A stretch of DNA of 64,000 nucleotides, taken from the NCBI GenBank assembly GCA_008477525.1, contig SPDT01000004.1, positions 1,674,001 through 1,738,000 of the forward strand, written 5' to 3'. Below the pieces are notes generated by a model, which was given only the letters and a program-made list of their open reading frames with translations, was not told where the DNA came from and ran no database searches. A program made the position numbers and the translations under genes. Position 1 is the first letter of the stretch, and every line of letters begins with the position of its first letter. Positions 13,887 to 28,310 of the stretch are shown here, in pieces. Source of the DNA: Hypomyces perniciosus. Lineage: Eukaryota; Ascomycota; Sordariomycetes; Hypocreales; Hypocreaceae.

Positions 13887-16800
13887 ATAGTAGTAATCTT
13901 TATAGTATTTAACTATGTAATAACCTAATAGTGCAAACCCTGCATAATTTATAACTTTATAGCATTTAATTGTATAATAACCCTATTATATAAAGCCTGC
14001 GCGAATTATAATAGCTTTAGCCATTAATATTTAGCTAAGAAAAACAATCTTATAAATATATAATAAGAACCTTAAAGGAGTAAGAGAGTTAATTTTACTA
14101 GTATAGCTTAAAGAGTTAAAAAATAAATAGAGAGCTAGAGAGCTAGAAAGACTCTTTGCAATTTATTACTAAAATATATAAAAGAATTGCGCTTTCTGAG
14201 GGGTTATTCTAGGCTGAAATATAAGCTAAAGGATCTATATACTGCTATTATAGTATATATATTTCTGTAATTTTTAAGTATTTTAGAAAGATTAAATAAA
14301 AAGCAATTAAGATATTAAAGGGAGGAATAAAGTATTTTATTAAATATTTTAAATTAAAATCGCTAAAGATAGGGCTATATTTATAATATAATTACTTAAA
14401 AGATTAAAAGTAGTATTTAATATAAATATAAAATATAAATTTGGAAATAGTAAAATATAAAAGAAAAATAAACTTATATTTAAGACTTTCCCTTTATTAA
14501 TTAAATTTCCTTTATTAACTAAAAACTTAATATATATATAGCTATATAAGCCTAATATATCTATTAACCTTTTTACTATATTAATTACTGTAAGTCCAAA
14601 CTATTTAACTATTAAAAAAAAGAATTAAATAAACCCAAGCCTTTTTTTATAAACACTTAAAAAAATACAGTTAAAAGGTAATCTAATAATTAAAATAAAG
14701 CTAATTAGCCTTTTACTAGGAAGATTATATATATGATTAAATAATAGATTGCTTTACTTAAAGATATATATAGTTTATAAAAGAATTTTATCCTTTTAAT
14801 ATAATATAATAAATAGCTAAAAAACCTTTAAAATGTATTATTAAAAGAATATAAAAGGTTAAAATATAATTAAAGAGATATTTAAAGGGCTATCCTTTAC
14901 CAGTAACTAGAATTATAATTTACACCTACTACCGCTTAACCTAAAAATTAATTTTATTAGTATTCTCAGCCTTCTTTTAAAGCAGATAAAAATAAATAAA
15001 TCTAAGCGAGTATAGTTTTATTTAAAAGAAATAGGCAAATTTAACTTTATAAGCCTATTTAAAACTACCTTCAATAATATTAAAGGAGATATAAAAATAT
15101 GAATATAAAAGGGAGCTAAAGGATTTATTAACGCGCTTAAATAATATAAATTTAAAGGCTAAATATATATAAGAATTCTATTTATATATATTTTAATAAT
15201 ATTATTCAATATAGCGATAAATTAATATTTTAAAGATATTAATAAAGAAATAAAGACGCAGTTATATAAATTAAAAAGCAGATTAAAGATATAGTATAAC
15301 CTTTTAAATAAACGATTTGCAATATATATTAAAATAGCTTTACTAGCTTTAAAAAAGGAAACCTTGACTATTTAAGATATATTAAAAAGAGCTAATATTA
15401 AATATTAAATCTTTAAACTTAAAAGGAAAGCTAAAGCAGTTAAATATTAAAATATATATTTACCAGTAATAACCTTTTAAAAACTAAATTACTTTCTTTA
15501 AAAGAAGTTTTAAAAGCTATACTTAACTGAAAATATTAATATATAGGCAGATAAATATATAGAATAAATTTTAAATATTAAAGTAAAATATATATATAAA
15601 AGCTAAAAGAAGTTTATATAAAAGAGTTTATATTAGCTAGGATTCTAGTAATTATAGTAATATATAAATAAAGCAATAGCTTTAATAGTAGTTAAGCTAA
15701 ATATTAAAGAGATTAAGCTATAAATAAAAAGAGAAATACTTGCTAAATAAATAGGATAAATGCTAATAGTAAACGCCTTAAACTAGTATAAACTATTTGC
15801 TTTACTGTAATAAAATAAAGTAAACTAGGCTATTAATAGACGCCTATAAAGAAAAAAGACAGCAAACTTCTTTAATATATAGCCTAACTTTAATAAAAAC
15901 TATACTTTATTAAGGGACGAAATATTTTATATTAAAGAAATAGCGCTTTTAATAGTAACTAATAATAAAGATAAAGAGGAAAACTTAAATTAATTAAACT
16001 TAAAAGAGCCTAAAAGTAATACTAGTTAAAAAGATAATTTAAATATTTTTATTTTATTTTAAATATTAAGAATAAAAGACTAGATAGAGAAATATATAAA
16101 AAGTACAGTAAAACCTTTTTTAAAAAGAGAGAATTATAAAAGTATATTAATAAAAAAGGATATAATATAGTAGAGAAAGTATAGGCAGTATACTAAAGGT
16201 TATAAATACCTAGCCTAATTATCAAAGTAAAACTTATTTATATATAAGCCAGTTTATATAAACTAATAACCTATATATATATTAAAATAAATATATATAA
16301 GTATATTAAACTAAAAGAAATAAAGCTAATTTATATTAATTTAAAAGTAATTAAATTAGTAATAAGTAAAGAAATATTACCCTTTTTCGCTAATATTAAG
16401 ATTAATCGCTTAAAAACTATTAAACTAAGCAGCATTAAAGAATTGCAGGTAAAGGGATAAGCTAAATTTACAGTATTTATTCCTAAATTTATCTTTAAAA
16501 TTCTATATACTATAAAAGTATAAATAGCAGTATAGGTTATAGAATATATTGCAATTAAAGTATTATTTAGCTAAGAATTTAATATTTTATATAGTATAGA
16601 TATTTTAAACTCCTATAGCTGTATATTAATTACAGTATATAATAGCCTATAAATCTTAGCAGATATTATAAATTAAAGACTTAAAATTAAAAGAAAAGTA
16701 AAATATAACAAAGATATTATAGTAAATCTATAAAGCTATATATTTATCCCTATTACTATTAAAATACTGCTTAAAAGAAGGATTTACTCTTTATCTTAGC

Positions 16801-19800
16801 TTTTTAATTATTTATACTTAAAGTATATTAAAACCCTTTATATATTTTAAAAATAAATACTAGAAATACTTAAAAAGTAATATATATAAAATAAATAATA
16901 GGAATATTAGTTAATATTAATAATAATAGAGCTTAAAAGTATTTAGCTTATAATATATAAAAGGAGAATAAAGGCTTTCTACTATTAATTATATTATTAA
17001 AAGAGGAAGGTAAACTAAAGCCCCTTTAAAAACCTTTAAATAAATAAAAGGAAGCTAAACCTTTACTATAAAAAGAACCTATAAAGCTATACTTTAAATT
17101 AAAGATAAATATACCTAGTAATATACAAGAGATATAGATTAAAACTAAAGTATATATTTATATAAAAAATAAAAAGCTAGCCTATTAAATTAAAAGCTTA
17201 ATAGAAGCGCTCTTTAACTTATAAAAGGATATTAAAGAAATTAAAATAAATCTTGTTAAATATATAAAGGTACTATTAGTTAATAATTAACAGAATAGTA
17301 AAGTTTTATTGCGATTTTACCCTTTAAGTAAAAAAGATAAAAAGGTTATTAGATATAACCTTTAATATATTTTATATTTAAGGTTATATAAAATAAATAA
17401 TTAAATTAATACCTTTTATTAATTTAATATTTACAGTTTAAAGAATAATTAATAATAGTAAAAAAAAAGAATTATAGTTGATTTAAAAATATTAAATAAT
17501 ATTATTTTAAATATATATTTAATATTAAAGCATTAAAGTATTACTTTAAAGTTACAAAGGAAATAATATATTAATATAATTAATATAAAGTCTTTTTTTT
17601 ATTCATTCCCTATAAAGCTTAAATGTTAAAACTAGTTTATAATAGTAAGCTATAAAAGTATAAAAAAATTTAAAGCTGCTTTAATAGGATTTCAAAACTC
17701 TTTAGCTTATATATAGAGGTTTATAAATAAAACCCTTTAACTTTATTAAAATTTCGCGGCAGCCTTTATTAATAATATTATAATATATTTTAATATTGCG
17801 GAATAGTATTTAATATATTTAAAAAAGATATTTTAACTATTTATAAAAAGGAATATTTACTATTTTTAATAAATTTATTTTTAGTATATTTATTAATACA
17901 CCTTTTTAAATTCCTAGTAAATAAAATAGAATTAATAAATATTAAAGAAAAAGTAATAGTATTTTAAGGAATAAAATTCTTAACTATTTTATAAAAGCTG
18001 GAAATTTAAATTAATATAGTTAAATAGCTTTATTATTGAATTATTTAATTTATATTAAAAATTAAACTATTATAGAATAAGAAAATACAGCTACTTTTAG
18101 CTATAAAAAATAAAAAGGGACTTTTTAAAGGAAAAGTAAAGAAAAACTTTATATAAAGGGTAAACTTTACTTTAATTAATATAAAAATAATAAATTTTTA
18201 AAATATAATTAAAATATTAATAGATATAGGAATATAATACTACTTTAATCTAAATAAAAATTTATTTATATAGCTTAATATATTAAAAGAAAAAGGTATT
18301 ATAGTAATAGCTTTTTATATGAAAAAGGGATTTTAATAAAACCCTAATAGGCAAATCCCTGCCTTAATAGTAAAACCTATCCTGTTTTTAAGTTAAGTAT
18401 TAAAAAAAGGTAAACTATAATATTAGCTTATAGAATTTAAAGTAATAGGATTTATTTAAATAATTAAAAAAACCTAAACTATAATTAACTTTATTAAAGT
18501 AGGATTAATAATAGTTTTAACTAACTATACTATAACCTGCAATATTATACAATAAAAACACTATTTACTAAAAGTATATAAGTAAATAACTGCTTTATTA
18601 TTGCATTATAATAGTTTACTTAATTTAATTTAAATATATATTATATCCTTAAAACAGTAAACCTAATTGCTAATATAATATTACAGCTTCTAGCAGACTA
18701 AAGCTATAAATAAAGTCTTATAAATAACTTTAAAAAGCTAGACTAGGTATAAAAGGATAAAGCACTAAACGAGTATATATATACCTTTAGCAAAGTAAAT
18801 ATTATACTGCAGTTAAAAATAAAGATATAAGTATTATATATAGTAGACTTAAAATAAAAGTTTATTATTAAATAGTTAAATAAAAAAGGGGAAAAAGAAA
18901 GTTTACCTTTAATTTATATTAATAGTATACTATACTTTTTAAAGCTTAATAGGCAATAATAGCTCTATATTCTATAAAACTATATTAATACAATTATTAA
19001 TAATATATACAGCTAGAAATTCTATTTAAAAGAAAAACAGTTATAAGAAAACTTAACTAAAAGCTCTATAATCCCTAGGCTTATAAAACAAATTAATAAA
19101 AGATTAGTAAATTATACAGTATATAGGCAGAACCAGATAAACTAGCAGAAGCTATTAAATAAAATAGTCTTTATCTTTTCTTTAAATATTCCCTTTTCCA
19201 CTATTGCAATAAATTTTATAGTAGGTTTTCTTATAGTTAACGCAAAAACTATTATATAATGAAACCTATTAAACAGTTATTTTAATACTTTAATAACAGT
19301 AACTAATAAATTGTTAAAGATATACCTATTAATACTAAGAAATAACCAATATAATGCTAAAAATTAAAAGAAAGCCCTCTATATAGAATTAATATAAACG
19401 AATTAGGGAATTCTGCAGTAGATTATATTTAACTGTAATAGTAAATTCCTTTTAAAGTTCTAGTAAGTATTATAGCAAGTATATAAATCTAAGCTTTTAA
19501 TATTAACTATATAATATTTATAAACAAATCGATTATTTAAAAAGAGAAACTAAATTATAGAAATTATATTATAATTTTTCTGCTATAATTATCCTAATAA
19601 ATACTAAATAAACACTTTATAGCTATTTAATTCTCTTTTAATAATTTATAGACTATAACAATTAAAATATCGCTAAATAAGTTATTTTTAGGAATAAAAA
19701 TAAATAACAGATAACGCTATTTAAAGGATTAAAGATAACTATTTAATTAAATTATCCTTTATAAAAAAGCTAAATTAAATATTACTTATATATAAACAGT

Positions 19801-22624
19801 TATAAAGAAATAATATAATAGAAAATATTGCTTTTTAGAATTTAAAAAAGGAGATTAAGTATAGTTAAAAGTAGGGAAATGGTACTATATCTTAAATATA
19901 AAAATCTTAAAGCTTTAAAAATAAACGGCTAGCTTATTTTAAATATTAAAAAAAGTAAAGCTAAAAGTTAAAATATTTATTAATAAAAAGAAAACTAAAG
20001 AATTTTTGAAGGAATATTAATAGCTATAACTTAAAAGGCTATTGAATACTATACTATAGAAAAATATAAGATAATCTAAGAGGAAAGTAAAGGAAATTAA
20101 AGGGAAATAACTGTAAAAATAAAAGTAAAGGTAAAGACTAGAAAATTTAAAGGAAAAGCCTAATACCTAGCGAAATTAAAAAGCAGTTAATAGCCTACTT
20201 TAATAGACTAAATAATAAAAGATTAACTGTTAATATATTACTATAGTATTAATTGCCAGGGATTATATAAATAAAGAATAAATAAATATAATATACTAGC
20301 TAGCTTAAAATTTGCTTAAACTATTATTAAGTAAATAACCTATAACTTTAATACTTATATATAGATTCTAAATTATAGTCTTTAGAAATATCTTTTAATT
20401 TAAAGACTTAAAATTTTAATAAAGCTTTTTTAAACCTTTATTCAGAATTCCTTTAAAATTTAATAAAGAAGGTTATACCTAAGCTTTTAAACTTTACAGA
20501 TAAAAGGATAAGCTATTTAATGCAATTAAAGGTATAAAAAAAGTTTGATACTTAGCGCAAAAACTATAAAAATAACCTTAAAACTTTTTAATAGTATATT
20601 GCTAGTTTAAGATTAAACTAAAAGTATAAATAAATTAATAAAGATAAAATTGATATATCTACTATACTATTTAAGATATTTATTAAATATAACCTATATA
20701 GACAATTTAAGAGTACCTATATATAGATTAAGTCTCCCTATACTGTATAGCCTAGCCTTTTATAAACTTAAAGTATTAATAGCAAAGTGTTTATTATAAA
20801 TAATTAAAATAGTTGCTTAGCCTGCTTATATAATATATTAAAAAACCTTTACTTTTAAGAAAAATAATATAAACAGAATTTATTGAAATTAATTAATATG
20901 ACTATAATACTAATAGTTATATTTGTTAAAATAACAAGGTTATACTGAACCTCATTTATGTGTAGCTTCTAGGAAGCTGTACATAACGCAGCAATGAGGA
21001 AACGACTGAGAGTCTAGTTGGGTTAATAATAGATGAACAATTGAATTGTAAACGATCTAATAGCTAGAAGCTATAGAATATCTAGTGTATGTGCGGCTGG
21101 TGTAGAAGTGATTGTATGAACAATAGCTTTGTCTTCTATAATAGTCCTCTGACTAGATAATAGGAATGCGGCGGCAGAATTGGGTTTGTGGCCTTATTTC
21201 TATTTTCCGCAAAATTCATTTGTATGGGAAATCGGCCAAATCGACTCACGGCCATACAAACAGGAAACCATTTTAGTCAGATTTTTCACAATAGCCATTG
21301 TGGCCATTGTATTGAGTCTAGGGTAGGCGGGATAGCTGGTCCTAGCTCAATTGTTATCGTTGAAGATAACAGAAATTTCCTGACTTACACCGAAGTTCCT
21401 CCGGAACTCGGTCCTAGCGTCGGGCCTAATTCCGGGTCAAGCCAGAATAGGAAGGTTACCCAAATACACTGAAATCCTTACTTTTTAGCCCTCCTTTTTA
21501 ACAATATTAAAGACTATTACTAGCAGTAAAATAATTAAAAAGACTTTAAGCTTATAGGATAGTTCTTTAAATTTATTAAAGGATTTAAATTAATATAAAA
21601 GTTTAAAAATAATATAAAGCTTAAAGCTAAATAATAAACCTGTAGCTTGCAATTAATTAAAGTTTTCTCTGCTAATTTTTAGCAGGAAACTTTAATATTA
21701 GTAGATAATATAACTAAGCGACTTTTTAAAATACTAATACCTTAATTAAATATAGATAGCCGTAAAAGATTAAGACTTTTAAATAAGATTTATAAGGAAA
21801 TTAGTATATAGGATATAGTTAAGTGTATCTTGATTCCTGCAATTAACCTGTTTATTATAAAAGATAATTAAAAATATAATAATATTAGTATCTATATAGT
21901 AGTCTTATATATTAGAAATAAAGCTATCCTGCTAGTAAGTAAATTAATAGCTAAGACTTTAGGCCGCTTTTATAAGGGAGTTTAAAATAAAGCTAAGCGC
22001 AATATAACTTTTATTAAATTAATAAAGCTTTTTAATATTTTAAGCGAATTAATTATTAAAATAAACTTTTATATTTAATTAATTTATAAAATTAAAGTAG
22101 TAAAAGGGATTTATATAAAGATCTTTATATATAAACCCTTTACTGATAGTAGTAAAGTAAAAAAGCTACTTTAAAAGGCATTTAAAGAATATTTAAAGTA
22201 TAGATAATTAAAAGTCTATATACTGCATTTAATTAAAGGAGATAAAGCCTAGCAATTTATAATTACTAAACCCTTTACCTAAATTATTATAAAGGAAAGT
22301 AAAGCTAAGATTAATTCATAGGTTATATAAAAAAGTATTTAAAGATAGAAAATCAAAGTCTTTACTATATAAAATATAAAGGAATTTAAAAGACTTAAAT
22401 AAAAGGGAGATAAAGGCGGAAATTAAAAGGCAGGAGTAGTAGCGGTTACTTTTATATTACTTTACTATTTCCTTTATAATTAAAGTAGGAATAAAAGCAT
22501 TTATAGATTAAATAGCTTTCCTGTACTTCATCTTTTTTTTTATAATATAATTATATATAAATATATAATAAAAGAAAATACTATTAAAGGCGACAGACTG
22601 TTTTTTTAAAAGCGGCACTTAATA
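13887..22624 (+). mobile_element. Gypsy retrotransposon B internal region, RIP-degraded
   Basis: A dead Gypsy element reads left to right between two direct LTRs. About 14,500-16,200 is gag-like decayed coding sequence. Reverse transcriptase is seen at about 17,690-17,830 (FQNSLAYI, FINKTL, then AAAFINNIIIYFNIAE, where the YxDD-type aspartates have become Asn). The integrase core is seen near 19,200-19,260 (TIAINFIVGFLIVNAKTI). A solo Copia-type LTR interrupts the element at 20,924-21,503. About 1.9 kb lies between the end of integrase (about 20,100) and the 3' LTR after subtracting that insertion, more than a usual untranslated tail. It reads as a further decayed frame that I could not identify. 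Confidence 0.78.
20924..21503 (-). repeat. Solo LTR, Copia-type (580 bp), target duplication ATATT
   Basis: It is a reverse-oriented copy of the 3,013-3,593 LTR, running TGTTAAAATAACAAGG to CTCCTTTTTAACA on the + strand. ATATT is present at 20,919-20,923 and again at 21,504-21,508. There is no polypurine tract or pol next to it, so it is a solo LTR left by LTR-LTR recombination, inserted in Gypsy B. It retains CpA, TpG and CpG, in sharp contrast to its host. A 94-codon open frame inside it (21,188-21,472) is chance. Confidence 0.93.
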
Positions 22625-22842
22625 TATTATACTAATATAGCTAAATGCTATAACTGGGAAATGGCAGGGAAATAGAGGAATAATAATTACGCAGGTATTT
22701 CCTTCAGTTTTCCTGGGAAATCTTTAACAATAGATTTCCTAGATATTTCCCTAGTAACTCCTATAAAGGACTATATAAGAGAAAGGGGAAATAAAGGGAA
22801 AAGGGGCATTAGTGTTTACTCTTTTATTCTATTATATATTAC
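22625..22842 (+). repeat. 3' LTR of Gypsy B (approximate ends)
   Basis: Direct repeat of 13,669-13,886, with somewhat more C and G retained (for example ACGCAGGTATTTCC and TTTCCTGGGAAATC). Transcription signals are not evident. Clean target duplications could not be read. Confidence 0.75.
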
Positions 22843-25228
22843 TTTATATAATATATGTATTATATTTTAATCTTATATGAATTATATTTTTATAATCTTT
22901 TTAATTATATTTATATAATATACTTTCATAATATTTTGATATATTTATTAACTTTAATAGAATATTAAAATTATATATATAGCATAATAATTTACTTTTT
23001 AAATATTAACTTTTAAATTCATATTATTAAATATAAATTTGAAATAATAAAAATAAAATATATTAATTTAGTTATTACTTTAGAAAAATTAAAAATAACT
23101 TTTTAAAGAAATTAAAGTTATGTTAAATTAATAATTATTTAAAAAAGTAAAAAGTTGATAAAAATCTTTTAATTTTATAAATATTTATAAGTATTTTATT
23201 TAAAAATATTTTAAAATATTCAGAATATTAAATAAACTTATCAAGAAACATTAATTATATATTTAAAAGGAAAATAATAAAAAGCTTTTAATTTAATAAA
23301 ATATACTTTTCAATTAATATCTTTAATTAAATATGAAATAATATTTTATTATAATATAAGAAAAAAAGTTTTTTTATTATATTTATTTTTATAAAATATA
23401 AGATTTAAAAATATAATTATAAAATTTATAATAGAGAACCTTTAATTATTATTAAAATAATAAAATAATATTTAAATTATAAAATTTATAAAGATTTAAT
23501 ACTATTATAAATTATAAAAACTTTAAATATTTTATTTTAATTAAAGTTTTAAATTAATAGTAAATTTAATAGTTTAAATTTCTTTTTAATTTGAATTTTT
23601 ATATTATTTCTTAATTTAATTTTAAAGTTAAAAGATTTAAAATAAATTTAAAAAACTAGGTTTTTTAATAATTAAATTAAAAATAAATAATAAATAATTT
23701 ATTTATAAAGTTTTTTTAATTTCAAAATTTCCTTTTTATAAGAAATAAAGAATAATAAAATATATTATTAAAAGTAATTTTTATTCCTTTTAACAATAAA
23801 CTTTATATATAAATCTTATTTAAAAACTATTTAAATAATTTAATTAAATATTTGAATAAATTTTAAATTTTAAATTTTATTAATTAAATATATTAATAAT
23901 CATATATTTTAAAAAATATTAAAATATTTATATACATTATAAAATATGGTTTATAACTTTTACTATAAAGCCTTTTTTAATTATTATTTTTTTTATTTTT
24001 ATATTATATTATTTATTTTTATTTATTATTATTATTATTTATTTATAGTCATTAATAATAGGTTATTATTTTATTAAAATATATGATTTTATATTTATTA
24101 TTTTATTATTCATAGAAAGATTTATTAGTAATCATAAATATTATATTAAGATAATTATTAACCTTTTACTTTAACATTTATAATTGAATTAAAAAAGTTA
24201 ATATAAATATAAAATAATATTTGTAAACTTATATTAATTTTTATTAAAATATTTAAATTTATTATAAATAATATACTATTTAAAATTATTAATATATTAT
24301 TATCCTTTATTAATTATAGTTATAACCTATATTTAAAAATAAAACTTTTATAATTTTATATATTAAACCTTTTTATAGTAAAAAAAAAGTTCTTTTATAT
24401 TAATATTATTATTAAATACTGTAACTATATTATTATATAATTAAAGGCTTTTATTAAAGCTTTTGAAACAATTTAAAAGTAAATCAAATATATAAAAGAA
24501 TATTATTCATTCATATTATTAAATAAAAGGTTTTTATTAATATATAAAATATCAAAATTAATTTATTAATAAAAGAATTAAATCATAAATAAATAAAACT
24601 TTATATAATAACAAAAATATATTTATAAATTAAATTTATATTATGAACTTATTTAAAAATATAAAAAAGATTTTAACTTTATATAACTTTTTTCTATAAT
24701 TTCAAACAATTATTTTATTATATTTTAAATAAAGAATAATTAATAAAGTTAAATTAAAGAATATTTAAAATAATATATTAAAAAAGAGAATAATATAAAT
24801 AAAATATAAAAGAAAATGAAAGTTTAAAGTATTTTTAAATTATTATAATAATAACAGATTTTACTACATTATTAAATAAAAATATTCTATTATTACATAT
24901 TAATTAATCAAAGATTTATAAAGTTAAAAAAAAGTAATATCAAACTTTTATATAAAAATTTAAAAAAAGTTAAATTTACTATAATAAATATTAAAAAAAA
25001 GGAAAAAAAAGAAATAGTTAAAAAGAAATTAAAGTTTATAAAATATTAATAAAAGATTATATTATATTAAAGCCTATAATTAAATTATATATTATTAATA
25101 TTAAGAAGTATATAATTTACTTTATTTACCTTTATATTAAAAGTATTATAATAAATTATTTAAATTTTAAATTTATATTAATAATATAGCTATTTGCAGT
25201 TAAATAATATAATAAAAAAGGGGGGTAT
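22843..25228. other. Extremely AT-rich RIP-degraded DNA, no gene seen
   Basis: Stops occur in all frames, base composition is close to pure AT, and no recognisable motif is present. It ends at a purine tract, AAAAAAGGGGGG, that introduces the LTR-like block at 25,229. It is presumably the internal part of an old element related to Gypsy A. Confidence 0.65.
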
Positions 25229-25631
25229 TATTATAGTATTAACTATAATATAATACTTTATTATATAAACTTTAGTTATATAACTAGGCCTTAATATATT
25301 CTTAGCTATTGCTTTCTATAAAGCCTCAAGGCTTTCTTGCTTTCTATAGTATAATAACAATATTTGCCTTAACCTGTCTTTTTATACTATAATAACTGCT
25401 ATTAATAGCTTTATTAACGCTAGCTGATTTAAATTATATAAAAGGTATTATAGTAGGCGCCCTTTTAAAGTTTATTATAGATAGTTTAATAAAGTTAGTA
25501 TTATTTAATAAAGTTAAATTTATTTAAGTTAATTATTTAAATCTTTATAGTATTAGCAAGCTTTTAAAAGACCTTTAGTTTTAATGCTTTTACTATTTAC
25601 TTAGTAGTATTACTATATTTACTACTTAATA
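25229..25631 (+). repeat. LTR-like block related to the Gypsy A LTR
   Basis: It starts TATTATAGTATTAACTATAA after a G-rich purine tract and ends near TACTACTTAATA. It is similar to the 9,311-9,663 LTR and, in inverse orientation, to 10,480-10,739 (shared stretches TTATATAACTAGGCCTTAA and GCTTTCTATAAAGC). It is RIP-affected. Confidence 0.6.
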
Positions 25632-26936
25632 CTTTTATTTTCCTTTTTATAATTTTAATTTATAAAAAGTATAATTTTTAAATAAAAAAAGAGTTTATAA
25701 TAATATAAAAGTTATAGCTAGTATTAAATAATATTATAATAAATATATTTTCTATTTTAATTTATAATATTATTAATTTATTAATTATTTACTTTTTAAA
25801 CTTTTCTTATTATTTTAATTCTTTTTTATAAACTCTAATACTTAACTTTATATTAAGGTTAATTTTTACATTTATTATTAAAATTATTATTGACTTTACT
25901 ATTAATATATAATTTATTATTGTTTAATTTATAGTTAATAATATAAATTTAATATACTTAAACTTTATTGCCTTTTTTATAAAATTAACTATTATATTAC
26001 TTTTTAATAATAATAATATATAGTCTCTTTAATAGTATTTACTTTATTTAGTAAAAAGCTATATTAATACTAGTTTTTTATATAATTTATACCTTTTATT
26101 TTAATATTACCTTTTTTATTAACTATTTATATATAGTTTTTTAAAGTATAATATTATTAAATCTTATTATATCCTTTTTCTTAAAAGTAGTTTATTAAAG
26201 TACTTTTTATATTTTCTTAATCGAAATTTAATTATTTAATATAATTAATAATATTTTAAACTTTAATAAACTATATACTTTAGGTAAATGGTAGGTTTAT
26301 TATTATTAAATGGAATTATAGCTTTAAAAATAATGCTTTTTTAAGGAAAATAATTTTAGTTTAATTAACTTAATTATTACTACCTGCTTTAAAGCGCTTT
26401 TATTTAAAGTAAAAAAAGAAAAACAAAAGTAAAGTTTTATTTTTTTATTTAAAAGTATATAGCTTTTATATAGTTTAGTTTTAAAGTCTTTAATCTTTAT
26501 AAATATCGTTCAAATATTATATTAATTTTATTAAATTATAATTTTTCTTAGTTCCTTTTACTATATAAAAAGTAATAATTATTTATTTAAATATAGTATT
26601 TAAAGAAAAGTTAATAAAATACTATTATTTTTTATTATTATTATAAAACTTTTTATTAAATTTAAGTTTTTTATATATACATTATATTTATATAATACAT
26701 TTTCTTTATTATTTTAAAAACTTAAATAAATTGAAAAGTACTTTCCTTTTAATTTAAACGGTTTATAAAAACTTTATTATAAAGGTTAATATAGGCTTTA
26801 TAGTTAAGGCTTATATAGGTTTTTATTTATTTAATAGGAAAGATAATATTGAATCTTTTTAATTATTCAACTTTTAAATTCTTAGTACTATAAAGTTTAT
26901 CCTTTTTATTAATATAGCTATTTATTTTTATAAAGG
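25632..26936. other. AT-rich RIP-degraded DNA, no gene seen
   Basis: No frame survives and no protein motif is recognisable. It lies between an LTR-like block and a decayed 264-bp-family LTR and is probably residual retrotransposon sequence. Confidence 0.6.
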
Positions 26937-27196
26937 TATAGCAGAGTGCAGTATAGCTATATAAAGTATAGAGAGATGGGAAATAACGGTTGATTTTATA
27001 AAAGAAAATATACTATAATAGCCTTGCTATATATATTAATACCTAATATAAAGAAAAAGCTATATATAGACGCTATAAGTATATATATATTAAATATATC
27101 GCTTACGCGATATATATATTTGTTTATATCTGCTTTATAAGCAAATAAAAGCTCTTTAACGCTAATAAGCAGTAAAGCCTTAGCCTATTTAACCTA
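26937..27196 (-). repeat. RIP-degraded LTR (264-bp family), interrupted near its end
   Basis: A minus-strand copy of the 4,677-4,940 LTR with heavy C-to-T/G-to-A change (TATAGCAGAGTGCAGTATAG where the intact copy has TGTGGCGGAGCGCGGCACAG). Its last few bases reappear after the fresh LTR at 27,463-27,470 (ACCTAATA, the RIP form of ACCCAACA), so the younger LTR inserted inside this one. The internal 3' region of the same element continues to the right. Confidence 0.85.
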
Positions 27197-27462
27197 TATG
27201 GCGGAGCGCGGCACAGCTATGTGGAGCATAGAGAGATGGGAAACGAAGCTTGATTCTATGAAAGAGAATATGCCGTAGTGGCCTCGCTATATATACACAT
27301 AGCTAACACAAAGAAGAAGCTGTGTGCAGGCGCTTCATAAGCGCCTGCATAGTCTGACACATCGCTTATGCGATGTGTGTGTCAGCTCGTATCTGCTTAC
27401 ATAGAAGATAAGAGCTCCCTAGCGCTGACAAGCGGTAGGGCCCCGGCCTACTCAACCCAACA
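27197..27462 (-). repeat. Solo LTR (264-bp family), young, target duplication ACCTA
   Basis: A nearly unmutated minus-strand copy, TATGGCGGAGCGCGGCACAG to CTCAACCCAACA. ACCTA is present at 27,192-27,196 and at 27,463-27,467. Almost identical to the 4,677 copy, it lies side by side with a decayed copy of itself, so the two differ in age. Confidence 0.92.
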
Positions 27463-28310
27463 ACCTAATATACCCCTTAGTTAATAAAGCTATTTTTAAT
27501 GCTTTATTAACTGCTATTTTAGTTTATTTATAGTATTATAATTAACTGGCTATACTTTTGAAGCCTCTTTTACTTAATTAAAAGCTCTTTATTATAAATA
27601 TATATTAATATTTTATTATACAGGTAAACAGAATATAAGCGCTATAGCTATTATTAATTTATAATAATAGGAAGTTAAATACTAAAGCTTTTTAAATAAA
27701 TAAATAAATTTTAAATAGCTAAAATAAATATATTAACTGCCCTTTAACTTTATTCTTTACTTTTTTTTAATTATTAATATTATTATTATTAATATTAATA
27801 TTAATAGTAGTATAGCCCCTACTATAAATATTATACTTTTAACTAATTCTTTTTATACTATATATTTATTAATTAATAGCGAAATTGCAGAAAAAGAATA
27901 TTTTATTAATAAAGTATAGTTATAGTTGCCCTTTAAAAGTAGCTTATTATAGTATTGGTTATTTAGCTGGCTAAGCGGCTATACCTATTACTACTTCTAT
28001 ACTAGCTTTTATTCTAGCTTTTTCTTTTATTTTTACTTTAACTTTAGCGCTCGTCCTTATCGCTACTGCTACTGCTTTAATAACTGCCCTTATAGCTGCT
28101 TTTAAAGTTACTCCTACTATAGTTACTTTTACAGTTACGTTTATTTTTACGTTTACTATTATTATTACCTTTACTGCTATACTATTATCCCCTTTTTATA
28201 AAGGTTATTTAAAGTCAGCAATTATTAATAAAAGGAATTTCGTTTAATATATTATTATTGCCTATTTTTTAATAGCCTATTATTTATTTTAATAATAATT
28301 GTTCATATAC
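27463..28310 (-). mobile_element. 3' internal region of a 264-bp-LTR element, RIP-degraded
   Basis: Read on the minus strand, this ends in ATTAACTAAGGGGTA, a purine tract directly before the decayed LTR. The same region in the opposite orientation lies at about 36,960-37,464 next to the LTR at 37,465. Matches include a GGGGATAATAG-type start, a Lys/Ala-codon-rich run (AAGGCTAAGG-like) and a TTAATATTAATAATAATAAT run. It probably represents the pol C-terminus and 3' untranslated part of the element. Confidence 0.65.

Noticed and set aside
21188..21472. 94-codon open frame inside the AT-rich block
   Set aside because: It lies wholly within a solo Copia-type LTR (20,924-21,503), has no domain, and the homologous LTRs do not keep the frame.
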